Below, piece by piece: positions 28,752 to 37,985 of a stretch of DNA of 64,000 nt. Under the pieces are notes generated by a model. The model was not told where the DNA came from, searched no databases, and was given only the letters and a program-made list of their open reading frames with translations. This stretch comes from an uncultured Oscillospiraceae bacterium. GTDB taxonomy: Bacteria > Bacillota > Clostridia > Oscillospirales > Oscillospiraceae. Within the stretch, counting starts at the first letter, position 1. The number at the start of each line of letters is the position of its first letter. The stretch spans positions 1 to 64,000 of the forward strand of contig CAJOIC010000004.1 of NCBI GenBank assembly GCA_905234625.1, read 5' to 3'. Both the position numbers and the translations under genes were made by a program.

Positions 28752-31229
28752 ATGATAAGCGGAAGCTGGCCCACAGGGGCCAAGAGCGCGGCGCTGACGG
28801 TAAACGGCGCCGCCGTGTCGGACGAGCTCGTCTCCATTGCCTATACGGACGATCTGACCGGCGGCAGCGCCATGACCATCGGCGCGGCGGCAGCGGCCCG
28901 GGTGCGGTTCGTTGTGGACGGTCCCAGCGTCGATTATGAAGGCGCGGCGGTCTCGATCACTATCGGCGGCATACCCCTGGGGACCTTCTATGTCACGGAC
29001 CACAGCGAGAGAGACGGCCGTCTGACGGTGGACGCCGTGGACGCCATGGGAACGGCGGCCATGCGGGAGGCGTATGTCCCCGCGGCCTCCTCCGGCACGG
29101 CCCTGGGCGTTGCCGGGGAGATCTGCGCTGCCCTGGGGCTGACCATGGGCGATACGGGCGGTATCACGGATGCGGCGGTCAGCGGTCTTTCGGAGGGGCA
29201 TACCTATCGGGAGATGCTGGGTCATATGGCGGCGGTGCTGGGGCGGAACGCCCACATCGACCGCCATGGCCGACTGGTCTTCCGGTGGTACGAGGCCCCC
29301 GACTTCGGCAACGCCCGGGCGGAGGATACCGGCGGCGGCAACATCGACCTGCGGGGCGTGCTGGCCCGGGAGCAGAGCGGCGGCGTGCAGGTCACCTACG
29401 GTGTGGAGGCCTCCGAGATCGGGGAGGGAGCGATCCTTCTGACGGTGAAGGGGACCTGCCTCGTCCCGGCGGACGAGGTCTACGCCGGAGAACTGACGAA
29501 AAAGACCGCGGACGCGGCGCTGACAGGCATCGCCGTCGCCGTTACGACGGTGACGGCGGACACCGAGACCGACGGCGCCGGGAACGTCACCGCCACGGAG
29601 GAACGGCGAACGTCGGTCCTTGCGGCGGGAGGCACGCCGGCCGTTTCCCTGCGGTGCGACTATATGTCGCAGGCGGTGCTGGACGGTATTTTCGCGCGGA
29701 TCGGGGGCTTTTCGTATCGCCCCATGACCCTGAGCTTCTACGGGGACTGCCGTGTGGAGACGGGGGACGTCATCCGGGTGACGGACCGGGACGGTCAGGT
29801 GTACGACATCCCCGTCAGCGCCGTGACCCACAGCTGGGACGGGGGAGTCAAAACCACGGTGACCGCCGGTGCGCCGGTTTCGTTCTCCGGCGGCTCCGTC
29901 ACCGCGGCCCTCAGCAGGGTATCGTCGGAGCTGGCGGCGCTGGGGAACCGGGAGGCCTCCAATGTGGAGGCCCTCAGCCGCAGGATCGGGAACGAGACGG
30001 CCAGCCGGGAGGCGGCGATACAGGCCCTCTCCGGCGCCCTGGCCGGCGCCGGCGGCCTCTATGAGACGACGGAGACCCCCGCCGGCGGCGGGACGGTGTA
30101 TTACCTCCACGACAAGGCGGACCTGGCGTCCTCCGGGGTGGTCCTGAAGCTCACCGCCCAGGCCCTGGGCATCAGCACGGACGGGGGACAGACCTATCCG
30201 GCGGGCTGGGATTTCGTCAGCGGCACCACGATCACGAACATCCTGCAGACCGTGGGCGTGGCGGCGGACTGGATCACCTCGGGCCGGGTGCAGTCCCGGA
30301 ACGGGCGGGTCTACTTCGACCTGGACGACAACGTCATCGTCTGCAGCCAGCTCCAGGCTTCCCGGCCCTGGGACAGCACCACCGGAACGGACCCCGGGGA
30401 CGTGGTGGTGGATATCTCCAAGAGGAACATCTCCGGCAGTACCTGGGCCTCCTACGCCAATATCTACAAGAGCGGAAACGAGGGAAATGGACTGTGCATC
30501 ATGCCGCCTGTTCCTGGCGGCCAGTACTCGCCCGATGACCGTGTGCTTGTGTTTACCTGGGGGGATAACCCCATCGAGCTGCGGCACCATTCCGGGATGA
30601 CCGGGAACGCGGATTACACCTCTGTGCTGTGCCTGGACGAAAACAGGGCGGAGCTGTTCGCAAAGAGCAGCACCTCCAACAACCTCAGCGGCTTCTGGAT
30701 GGACGACACGGGCATCCATGCCTCCGGGGATCTCAGTGCGGGGGCGGTCACCGCCGTCTCTCTGGCCGTCTCCGGCGTGAAGCAGAGAGTGGTGGACACG
30801 GAGGACTACGGCGTGCGCTCCTTCTACTGCTATGAGACCCCCACCCCCATGTTCGGCGACGTGGGGGAGGGAGTCCTGGGAGAGGACGGGCGCTGCGCCG
30901 TGTTCCCGGACCCGGTGTTTGCCCGGAGCGTGGCTCCGGGACAGTACCAGGTCTTCCTCCAGAGCTACGGACCGGGGGAGTGCTTCGTCACCGAGCGGAG
31001 CGGGGACCGCTTCCTGGTGGAGGGAACGCCGGGACTCCGCTTCGGCTGGGAGCTGAAGGCAAGGCAGGCGGGCTTTTCCCAGCGCCGCCTGGACAAGCAT
31101 ACGCCGGAGGCGTCCGTGGTCACCGCGGACTACGGCGGACTGGCGCTGGCGCATATCGCGTCCCTCCGAAGGGACCCCGTGGCGGCGGCGCATCTCAATC
31201 ATATGAAGGAAAGGGAGGGTCCAATATGA
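28752..31229 (+). CDS. Phage tail hub / minor structural protein
   Basis: 825 aa following tape measure; N-terminal hub-like beta domains, C-terminal fiber-like region. Confidence 0.7.
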   Translation: MISGSWPTGAKSAALTVNGAAVSDELVSIAYTDDLTGGSAMTIGAAAAARVRFVVDGPSVDYEGAAVSITIGGIPLGTFYVTDHSERDGRLTVDAVDAMGTAAMREAYVPAASSGTALGVAGEICAALGLTMGDTGGITDAAVSGLSEGHTYREMLGHMAAVLGRNAHIDRHGRLVFRWYEAPDFGNARAEDTGGGNIDLRGVLAREQSGGVQVTYGVEASEIGEGAILLTVKGTCLVPADEVYAGELTKKTADAALTGIAVAVTTVTADTETDGAGNVTATEERRTSVLAAGGTPAVSLRCDYMSQAVLDGIFARIGGFSYRPMTLSFYGDCRVETGDVIRVTDRDGQVYDIPVSAVTHSWDGGVKTTVTAGAPVSFSGGSVTAALSRVSSELAALGNREASNVEALSRRIGNETASREAAIQALSGALAGAGGLYETTETPAGGGTVYYLHDKADLASSGVVLKLTAQALGISTDGGQTYPAGWDFVSGTTITNILQTVGVAADWITSGRVQSRNGRVYFDLDDNVIVCSQLQASRPWDSTTGTDPGDVVVDISKRNISGSTWASYANIYKSGNEGNGLCIMPPVPGGQYSPDDRVLVFTWGDNPIELRHHSGMTGNADYTSVLCLDENRAELFAKSSTSNNLSGFWMDDTGIHASGDLSAGAVTAVSLAVSGVKQRVVDTEDYGVRSFYCYETPTPMFGDVGEGVLGEDGRCAVFPDPVFARSVAPGQYQVFLQSYGPGECFVTERSGDRFLVEGTPGLRFGWELKARQAGFSQRRLDKHTPEASVVTADYGGLALAHIASLRRDPVAAAHLNHMKEREGPI

Positions 31230-31438
31230 AGACCATTACCAGCGTGACCGTATTCAATGACGCCGTGGGACTGCGCCTGTCCGCGAGCTACGCGGAGGTG
31301 GAGGAGGACACCGGCAGGATCACGGCGGACAACAAGCGGTTCGACCGGGTCGTCACCGACCCGGAGGCCAGAGCCGCCGCGGAAGACCTCTTCCGGCACG
31401 CTTTTGAGCTCCTGGACGGTGCGGAACGGGAGGCGTGA
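31226..31438 (+). CDS. Small phage protein
   Basis: MKTITSVTVFNDAVGLRLSASYAEVEEDTGRI..., ATGA-type overlap with previous gene. Confidence 0.6.
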   Translation: MKTITSVTVFNDAVGLRLSASYAEVEEDTGRITADNKRFDRVVTDPEARAAAEDLFRHAFELLDGAEREA

Positions 31439-31441
31439 CCC

Positions 31442-34400
31442 ATGGCGGAGAAAAACCTGGCGTCGATCACCTTTCCGGGGCTGGGAGACGCATATCGCAT
31501 CCCGGATTACAGCGATGATATCGGTGCGCTGACAGACAGGCAGAACGCGTCGGAGACGGCCGCCGGCCGACTGCGGGACCGGGTGGAGGCTTTGGAGGAG
31601 GCCACATCCGACATCGCCATCGAGCCGGACGATCTGGGTCTGGAGCAGGACCCGGATACGGGCCTCGTCTATCCCACGTATCGGGGCGTCCGCAGCGAGA
31701 ACGGCATCCCCCTGGCCACCGGCGGGGGAGGAGGCGGTGGCAGCGGGAACAGCGCCGTGCTGACCGTGACGAATACGGCCGGATGGCTCGCCAAGACGGT
31801 GAGCACCGGCGCGAGCTGTCCCGTATCGCTGACCTGGTCCTCCATCGAGAACGGACTGGAGACCGGTAACGGCACCCTGTCCGTGACCATAGACGGCGTC
31901 GTGAAGAAGACCCAGGACGTGGCGCAGGGCCCAGTAACGGTGGATGTGGGCGGATATCTCTCCGCGGGCGCCCAAAGGGTCAAGGTGAAGATCTCCGACG
32001 TATACGACAACGCCAAGACCATCACCTACACCGTTACTGTGGCAGAGCTGACGCTGACAAGCAGCTTTGACACCTCGGGCGTTTTCGCCGCGGACAGCGT
32101 CATCGAATACACCTACACCCCGACGGGCGCGGTGGAGAAGACCGTTCATTTTGTGGTGGACGGTACGCAGGTCGGGACCGATGTGGTGACGACCTCCGGC
32201 CGTCAGCAGACATACACCTTGTCGGCAATGGCCCACGGCGCACACAGCCTCCTGGTGTACTTCACGGCGACGGTGGACGGCGAGACGGTATCCTCGAACG
32301 AGCTCTATTACGACCTGATCGTGGTGAACAGCTCGTCCGACACGCCCATCATTGCCAGCACCTTCCGGCGCACGACGGCGACACAGTTTGAGACGCTGCA
32401 GATCCCTTACACCGTCTATACGCCGAACAGCCTCACGTCGGACGTTATCCTGTACGCCAACAATGGGCAGGTCGCGGCGCTGACGGTGGACCGCACCGAG
32501 CATACATGGAGCTACCGCGCAGACGACACAGGGTCGCTGACGCTGACGATCTCGACGGGCAGCGTGGTGCATACGGCCACGCTGACGGTCTCCGAGTCGG
32601 ATATCGACGTGGACGCGGAGACGGACGCTCTGGCGCTCTATCTGACGAGCTATGGGCGCTCCAACAACGAGGCCGATCCTTCCATCTGGCGGGACACCGC
32701 AAACAATATCTCCGCCTCGTTGACGGGCTTCAACTTCGTTTCGGACGGCTGGCTTCTGGACAGCGACGGCATTACCGTACTGCGCGTGGCCGGCGACGCT
32801 CGCGTCACGATCCCGTACAAGCCGTTTGCATCGGACCTCCGTTCGACGGGCAAGACCGTCGAGATCGAGTTCGCCACGAGGAACATCCTCAACTACGACG
32901 CAACGCTGGTGTCCTGCATGAGCGGAGGACGCGGCTTCCAACTGACAGCGCAGAAAGCTCTGCTGGCCTCGGAGCAGTCGGAGATCAGCACACAGTACAA
33001 AGAGGATGAGCACGTCCGCATATCCTTCGTAGCCGAAAAGCGCACGGAGAATCGTCTGCTGTACATATACATCAACGGCATCATGTCCGGCGTGGTGCAG
33101 TACCCGGACGACGACGACTTCTCGCAGGTGACGCCGGTCAATATCTCCATCGGCTCCGGCTACTGCACGACGGACATCTACTGCATCCGTGTATATGACA
33201 ATGACCTGACCCATTTCCAGGTCCTTGACAACTGGATCGCGGACACTCAGGACATCGGTACGATGCTGGCCCGGTATGAGCACAATAACGTCTTCGACGA
33301 GTACGGGCAGATCGTTATTGAGAAACTGCCGTCCGACCTTCCGTACCTCGTAATCTCCTGCGCGGAGCTGCCGCAGTACAAGGGCGACAAGAAGACCATC
33401 AGCGGCTACTATGTAGACCCGAACGACGCTTCGAAGTCGTTCTCCTTCACAGGAGCGCAGGCGGATGTACAGGGTACATCCTCGCAGTATTATCCGAGGA
33501 AGAACTACAAGATCAAGTTCAGCGGCGGCTTTACCATGACCGCCACAGGGACGACCTCGGCAAAGTTTGCCATGAACGCAACCGCCATCCCGACGAAGAC
33601 CTTCACCTTCAAGGCGGACGTGGCCTCCTCCGAGGGCGCGAACAACGTGGAGCTGGTGCGACTGTACAACAGCGCCTGTCCCTACAAGACCCCGCCGCAG
33701 GAAGAAGACGCTCGTGTCCGGCAGGGAATCGACGGCTTCCCCATCGTCATTTTCTGGGACAACGGAAGCACCACGGCCTTTATCGGAAAGTACAACTTCA
33801 ACAATGACAAGGGGACCGAGGAGGTCTTCGGCTTCACGGAGGGGGACGAGTCCTGGGAGATCAAGAACAACACCGGTTCGCGTGTCCTCTGGCAGTCTGC
33901 CGACTACTCCGGCACGGACTGGCTGAACGACTTCGAGGCGCGATATCCTGACACCGACCCGGCCTATACGGACAGCACGGCGCTGGCAGCGCTGGCGGCA
34001 TGGCTTGTTACTACGGACCAGAGCGCAGCCACCGGAAACGCTCTGCCGTCGTCGTATACCGACGTGGACGGCACGGTGCACACCGTGGACAACGCCGCGT
34101 ACAGGCTTGCGAAGTTCAAGACCGAGATATCTGACCACATGGAGCTGCAGAGCGCCCTGTTCTACTATCTGTTCACGGAGCTGTTCCTCATGGTGGACAG
34201 CCGGGCGAAGAACGCATTTCCGTCCTTCCTGGGCGGGGACAAGTGGTGCTGGCTGCCCTATGACTTCGATACCGCCATCGGCATCAACAACGAGGGCGCA
34301 CTGGTGTTCGACTACTCCCTGGAGGACACGGACACCACGAGCGGCGGCGCGGACGTATTCAACGGTCAGCAGAGCGTCATGTGGATCAACCTACGGCAGG

Positions 34401-36700
34401 CGTTCGCCCCGGAGATCAAGGCCATGTACCGGTCCCTCCGCTCCACCGGAGCGCTGTCCTACGATCTGGTGGAGACGGCGTTCGAGGAGCACCAGGCCAA
34501 GTGGCCGGAGGCGATCTTCAACGAGGACTCTTGGTTCAAGTACATCGACCCGCTGGTCAACGACGGCACGGACTACCTCGACATGGCGCAGGGCTCCAAG
34601 GCCGAACAGCGTAAATGGTGGCTGTATAACCGCTTCCGGTACATCGACTCGAAGTACAACGCCGGAGACGCTCTGACGGACGTAATCACGCTCCGTGCCT
34701 ACGCCAGAGGCGATATCACGGTCACGCCGTATGCGGACATCTACCCGACGATCAAATACGGCTCTTACCTTGTATCCGAGCGCGGACACAGGAACGTAGC
34801 AACGCTGCTGCCGATGCCTGCCGGTCTGACAACGCTGAACGACACGGAGGTCTACATCTACTCCGCGTCCCAGCTTGCCGGCATCGGGGATATCAGCGCC
34901 CTCAAAGTCGGTCTGGTGGATCTGAGCAACGCCACGAAGCTGCAGAGCCTCAAATGCGGCGATTCCAGCGCAAGCTATACCAACAGCAATATGTACTCGC
35001 TGACGCTGGGAAACAACACGCTGCTCAAGACGATTGACGCGAGAAACTGCACCGGCCTGGGCGATACCACGCAGGAGGGCCACTCCCAGACGGCGGTGGA
35101 TATCTCCGGATGCACCAATATCGAGCATGTGTACTTCGACGGCACGAACATCCGCTCCCTGACATTGCCGGTCGGCGGTATCCTGAAGACGCTGCACCTG
35201 CCGTCCACGGTCACAAACCTCACCGTCCGGAATCAGGCGGCGATCACGGACTTCACGATGCCGTCCTACGCGAACATCACGACGCTGCGCGTAGAGAACA
35301 GCTCCAGCGCGATCCCGGTGCTGAACATCCTTGCGGCGATGCCTGCCAACTCCCGCGTCCGCATCATCGGCTTTACGATGACCGTCAGCACGACCGACGA
35401 TGTGGAGGACTTCTTCGATCGTCTCGACACCATGCGCGGCCTGGACGAGAGCGGCAACAACCTCGACAACCCCGTCGTGTCCGGCACGATCACCGGTCTT
35501 GGCACGATCACCGGCGCGTGGCTCGCGCAGATGAATGCCCGCTATCCGAACGTCACGATCGAGTATCAGCATATCACCAGCAATCTGTACTACTACAACT
35601 ACGACGGGACGGAGCTGCTTTACACCGAATCCATCACAGACGGCGGCGACGGCGCATATGCCGGACAGCCTGCTCGTGCAGCGACTGCGGCGAACACTTA
35701 CACCTTCGCCGGATGGAGCCGGTACACCAATCAGAGTGCGGCGGATGCCACGGCGACACAGAACGTCACGGCTGACCGGAACGTTTACGCGGCCTATACC
35801 GTTCAGGGACAGGTTTACACCGTGCGATTCTACAACGACTCCACGCTGCTCCAGACCGTCTACAGCGTCCCGTATGGAAGCACGGCAACCTACACGGGAG
35901 AAACGCCGGTATCCCCGGACGGCAGCGCTGAGGATTATCCGTTTTTGGGCTGGTCCCCGTCCAACACGAATATTCAAGGCAACACGAAATGTTATGCCGT
36001 GTTCGGAACGCCGCTTGAGATCAAGGAGATCACGGATAGCTGGGATACGATCATTGCCAACGTCGGGAACGGTACGGCTGTGACGAAGTACAAGCCCGGA
36101 AACTACAAGCCGCTTGAGCTTGGCACCGAAGGCACCGTCAATATGCAGATCATCGGAAAGCAGGTTGACAACCTTGCTGACGACAGCGGCACGGCTGCCT
36201 TGACGTGGCTGAGTATCGAAACGCTCAAGACGGCTCACCGTATGAATCCGGCCCGTGCCGGGGAATCCGGCAATTATACGGAAGGCACCGGTACAGTCGG
36301 CGGCTGGGAGAAGTCCGAAATGCGGACCTATCTCAACGACACGATCAAGCCGCTCATTCCGGCCAACGTGCAGGCTGCTATCAAAGCTGTGCATAAGACC
36401 CACCCGGCCTACGACTCTGCCGGTTCTCAGTTTACACAGACGACGGATGATGAAGTGTGGCTGCCGTCCTACAATGAAATGGTTGCGTCCAGCAGCTCCA
36501 CAAATCAGCCGCGCTACAAGACCGTGTTTCCCGACGCTGAGAGCCGTAAGAAGACGGCCATAGGTGCGACAAGCGCCTCTCCGTGGTGGCTGCGGTCCGC
36601 TTCCAACGGCATTAGCTTCTATGTTGTGAACAGCAGCGGCGGCGCCAGCAGCTACTTTCCCAACGAATCCCGCGGGGTGGCGCTTGGCTTCTGTACGTGA
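31442..36700 (+). CDS. Giant modular tail fiber: coiled N-terminus, Ig/LamG-like, CotH kinase-like, LRR, InlB B-repeat-like, C-terminal C-lectin/DUF6273-like domain
   Basis: CotH-like YPRKNYKIKF...DHMELQSALFYYLFTELFLMVDSRAKNAF...WCWLPYDFDTAIGINN; LRR NATKLQSLKC...; YTFAGWSRY / YPFLGWSPS; C-term WWLRSASNGISFYVVNSSGG...RGVALGFCT. Confidence 0.85.
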   Translation: MAEKNLASITFPGLGDAYRIPDYSDDIGALTDRQNASETAAGRLRDRVEALEEATSDIAIEPDDLGLEQDPDTGLVYPTYRGVRSENGIPLATGGGGGGGSGNSAVLTVTNTAGWLAKTVSTGASCPVSLTWSSIENGLETGNGTLSVTIDGVVKKTQDVAQGPVTVDVGGYLSAGAQRVKVKISDVYDNAKTITYTVTVAELTLTSSFDTSGVFAADSVIEYTYTPTGAVEKTVHFVVDGTQVGTDVVTTSGRQQTYTLSAMAHGAHSLLVYFTATVDGETVSSNELYYDLIVVNSSSDTPIIASTFRRTTATQFETLQIPYTVYTPNSLTSDVILYANNGQVAALTVDRTEHTWSYRADDTGSLTLTISTGSVVHTATLTVSESDIDVDAETDALALYLTSYGRSNNEADPSIWRDTANNISASLTGFNFVSDGWLLDSDGITVLRVAGDARVTIPYKPFASDLRSTGKTVEIEFATRNILNYDATLVSCMSGGRGFQLTAQKALLASEQSEISTQYKEDEHVRISFVAEKRTENRLLYIYINGIMSGVVQYPDDDDFSQVTPVNISIGSGYCTTDIYCIRVYDNDLTHFQVLDNWIADTQDIGTMLARYEHNNVFDEYGQIVIEKLPSDLPYLVISCAELPQYKGDKKTISGYYVDPNDASKSFSFTGAQADVQGTSSQYYPRKNYKIKFSGGFTMTATGTTSAKFAMNATAIPTKTFTFKADVASSEGANNVELVRLYNSACPYKTPPQEEDARVRQGIDGFPIVIFWDNGSTTAFIGKYNFNNDKGTEEVFGFTEGDESWEIKNNTGSRVLWQSADYSGTDWLNDFEARYPDTDPAYTDSTALAALAAWLVTTDQSAATGNALPSSYTDVDGTVHTVDNAAYRLAKFKTEISDHMELQSALFYYLFTELFLMVDSRAKNAFPSFLGGDKWCWLPYDFDTAIGINNEGALVFDYSLEDTDTTSGGADVFNGQQSVMWINLRQAFAPEIKAMYRSLRSTGALSYDLVETAFEEHQAKWPEAIFNEDSWFKYIDPLVNDGTDYLDMAQGSKAEQRKWWLYNRFRYIDSKYNAGDALTDVITLRAYARGDITVTPYADIYPTIKYGSYLVSERGHRNVATLLPMPAGLTTLNDTEVYIYSASQLAGIGDISALKVGLVDLSNATKLQSLKCGDSSASYTNSNMYSLTLGNNTLLKTIDARNCTGLGDTTQEGHSQTAVDISGCTNIEHVYFDGTNIRSLTLPVGGILKTLHLPSTVTNLTVRNQAAITDFTMPSYANITTLRVENSSSAIPVLNILAAMPANSRVRIIGFTMTVSTTDDVEDFFDRLDTMRGLDESGNNLDNPVVSGTITGLGTITGAWLAQMNARYPNVTIEYQHITSNLYYYNYDGTELLYTESITDGGDGAYAGQPARAATAANTYTFAGWSRYTNQSAADATATQNVTADRNVYAAYTVQGQVYTVRFYNDSTLLQTVYSVPYGSTATYTGETPVSPDGSAEDYPFLGWSPSNTNIQGNTKCYAVFGTPLEIKEITDSWDTIIANVGNGTAVTKYKPGNYKPLELGTEGTVNMQIIGKQVDNLADDSGTAALTWLSIETLKTAHRMNPARAGESGNYTEGTGTVGGWEKSEMRTYLNDTIKPLIPANVQAAIKAVHKTHPAYDSAGSQFTQTTDDEVWLPSYNEMVASSSSTNQPRYKTVFPDAESRKKTAIGATSASPWWLRSASNGISFYVVNSSGGASSYFPNESRGVALGFCT

Positions 36701-36724
36701 GTTCCCTATGGAAAGGAGAGGACC

Positions 36725-36979
36725 ATGACAGATCCCGTAGTCGCCGCGCTCATCACCGGGGGCGTATCCCTCGTCGGCACGGTCATCACCGTGCTGGCCA
36801 CCCATCACCGGACCGCCACGGACATGAAGGTATCCCAGGCGGTCATGGACACGAAGATCGACGAGCTGACCCGGGAGGTGCGGTTGCACAACGATTTTGC
36901 CCAGCGCATCCCGGTGCTGCAGGAGCAGATCAAGGTCGCCAACCACCGGATCGACGACCTGGAACACAAACCGGACTGA
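36725..36979 (+). CDS. XhlA-like membrane/coiled-coil protein
   Basis: N-terminal TM, C-terminal coiled coil, next to holin. Confidence 0.6.
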   Translation: MTDPVVAALITGGVSLVGTVITVLATHHRTATDMKVSQAVMDTKIDELTREVRLHNDFAQRIPVLQEQIKVANHRIDDLEHKPD

Positions 36980-36996
36980 CTAGGAGGCACATACAC

Positions 36997-37206
36997 ATGA
37001 ATAAAACGGCAAAGTGGCTCAAGGCCGCGCTTGTCCGCGCGGTGAAGACCGTGGCGCAGACGGCTGTCGCCACCATCGGCACGTCCGCGCTTATGAGCGA
37101 CGTGAACTGGGCGGCGGTACTGTCCGCGTCCATCCTGGCGGGGGCGCTGTCCCTGCTGACCAGCACGGCGGGACTGCCGGAGGTGACGGACGATGCTGAT
37201 CCCTAA
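36997..37206 (+). CDS. Putative phage holin
   Basis: 69 aa with hydrophobic segments, upstream of endolysin, AGGAGG SD. Confidence 0.7.
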   Translation: MNKTAKWLKAALVRAVKTVAQTAVATIGTSALMSDVNWAAVLSASILAGALSLLTSTAGLPEVTDDADP

Positions 37207-37922
37207 ATACGCCAACTGCGGCACCCTGGGGGACTGGGCCGAAGAACAACGGCCGGTTCATCCCCTACACGGGGACCGGCCAGCCGGGAGATCTCGTCCT
37301 GTTCGACTTCTCCGGGAACCACAAGACCCGGCAGCATGTCGGAATCCTGAAAAGCGTCTCCGGGAGCGTCCTCACCACCGTCGAGGGGAACACCTCCGTC
37401 ACGTCCAACGACAACGGCGGCGCGGTGATGCTCCGAACGCGGTATGGTTCCCAGGTGGTAGGGTACATCCGGCCCAAGTGGACGGACGCCCAGACCGCGG
37501 CGAAGCTCATCGCCATCGCGGAGGCGGAGATCGGCACCCGGGAGAGCCCGGCGAATTCCAACAGCGTGAAGTACAACACCTGGTTCTACGGCAGGGCCGT
37601 CTCGGGAGACTGGGCGGCCTGGTGCGCGGCCTTCGTGTGCTGGTGCTTCGCGGTGCTGGACGGACAGATCGACACGGGCATCGACTACAAAGCGGAGGTG
37701 AAATACATCATGGTACAGGCAAAGGAGCTCTCCAAGGGCTCTTGCGGCAGCGCGGTGAAGAAGCTGCAGATCCTCTTGAACGGCCTCGGCCACAGCTGCG
37801 GGACCGTGGACGGGGACTTCGGCGCCAAGACCCTGGCGGCGGTGAAGGCCTTCCAGAAGGCGCAGGGGCTTTCCCAGGACGGCGTCGTAGGTGCGAACAC
37901 CTGGGGCAAGCTCCTGAGCTGA
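37193..37922 (+). pseudogene. Rearranged/frameshifted CHAP endolysin with peptidoglycan-binding C-terminus
   Basis: Frame starting at 37193 gives MLIPKYANCGTLGDWAE; another frame gives KNNGRFIPYTGTGQPGDLVLFDF..RQHVGIL..VEGNTS, then KLIAIAEAEIGTRESPANSNSVKYNTWFYG..WCAAFVCWCF and a PGB-type repeat. CHAP His precedes Cys. Confidence 0.75.
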
Positions 37923-37932
37923 GCCTGCCTCA

Positions 37933-37978
37933 CAACAGAAAACGTCCCCCTCCTCGGAGGGGGACGCATCTGTTTTCG
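37933..37978. terminator. Terminator between endolysin and convergent secreted-protein gene
   Basis: CGTCCCCCTCCTCGGAGGGGGACG flanked by ACAGAAAA / CTGTTTTC. Confidence 0.75.
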
Positions 37979-37985
37979 CTTTCTA

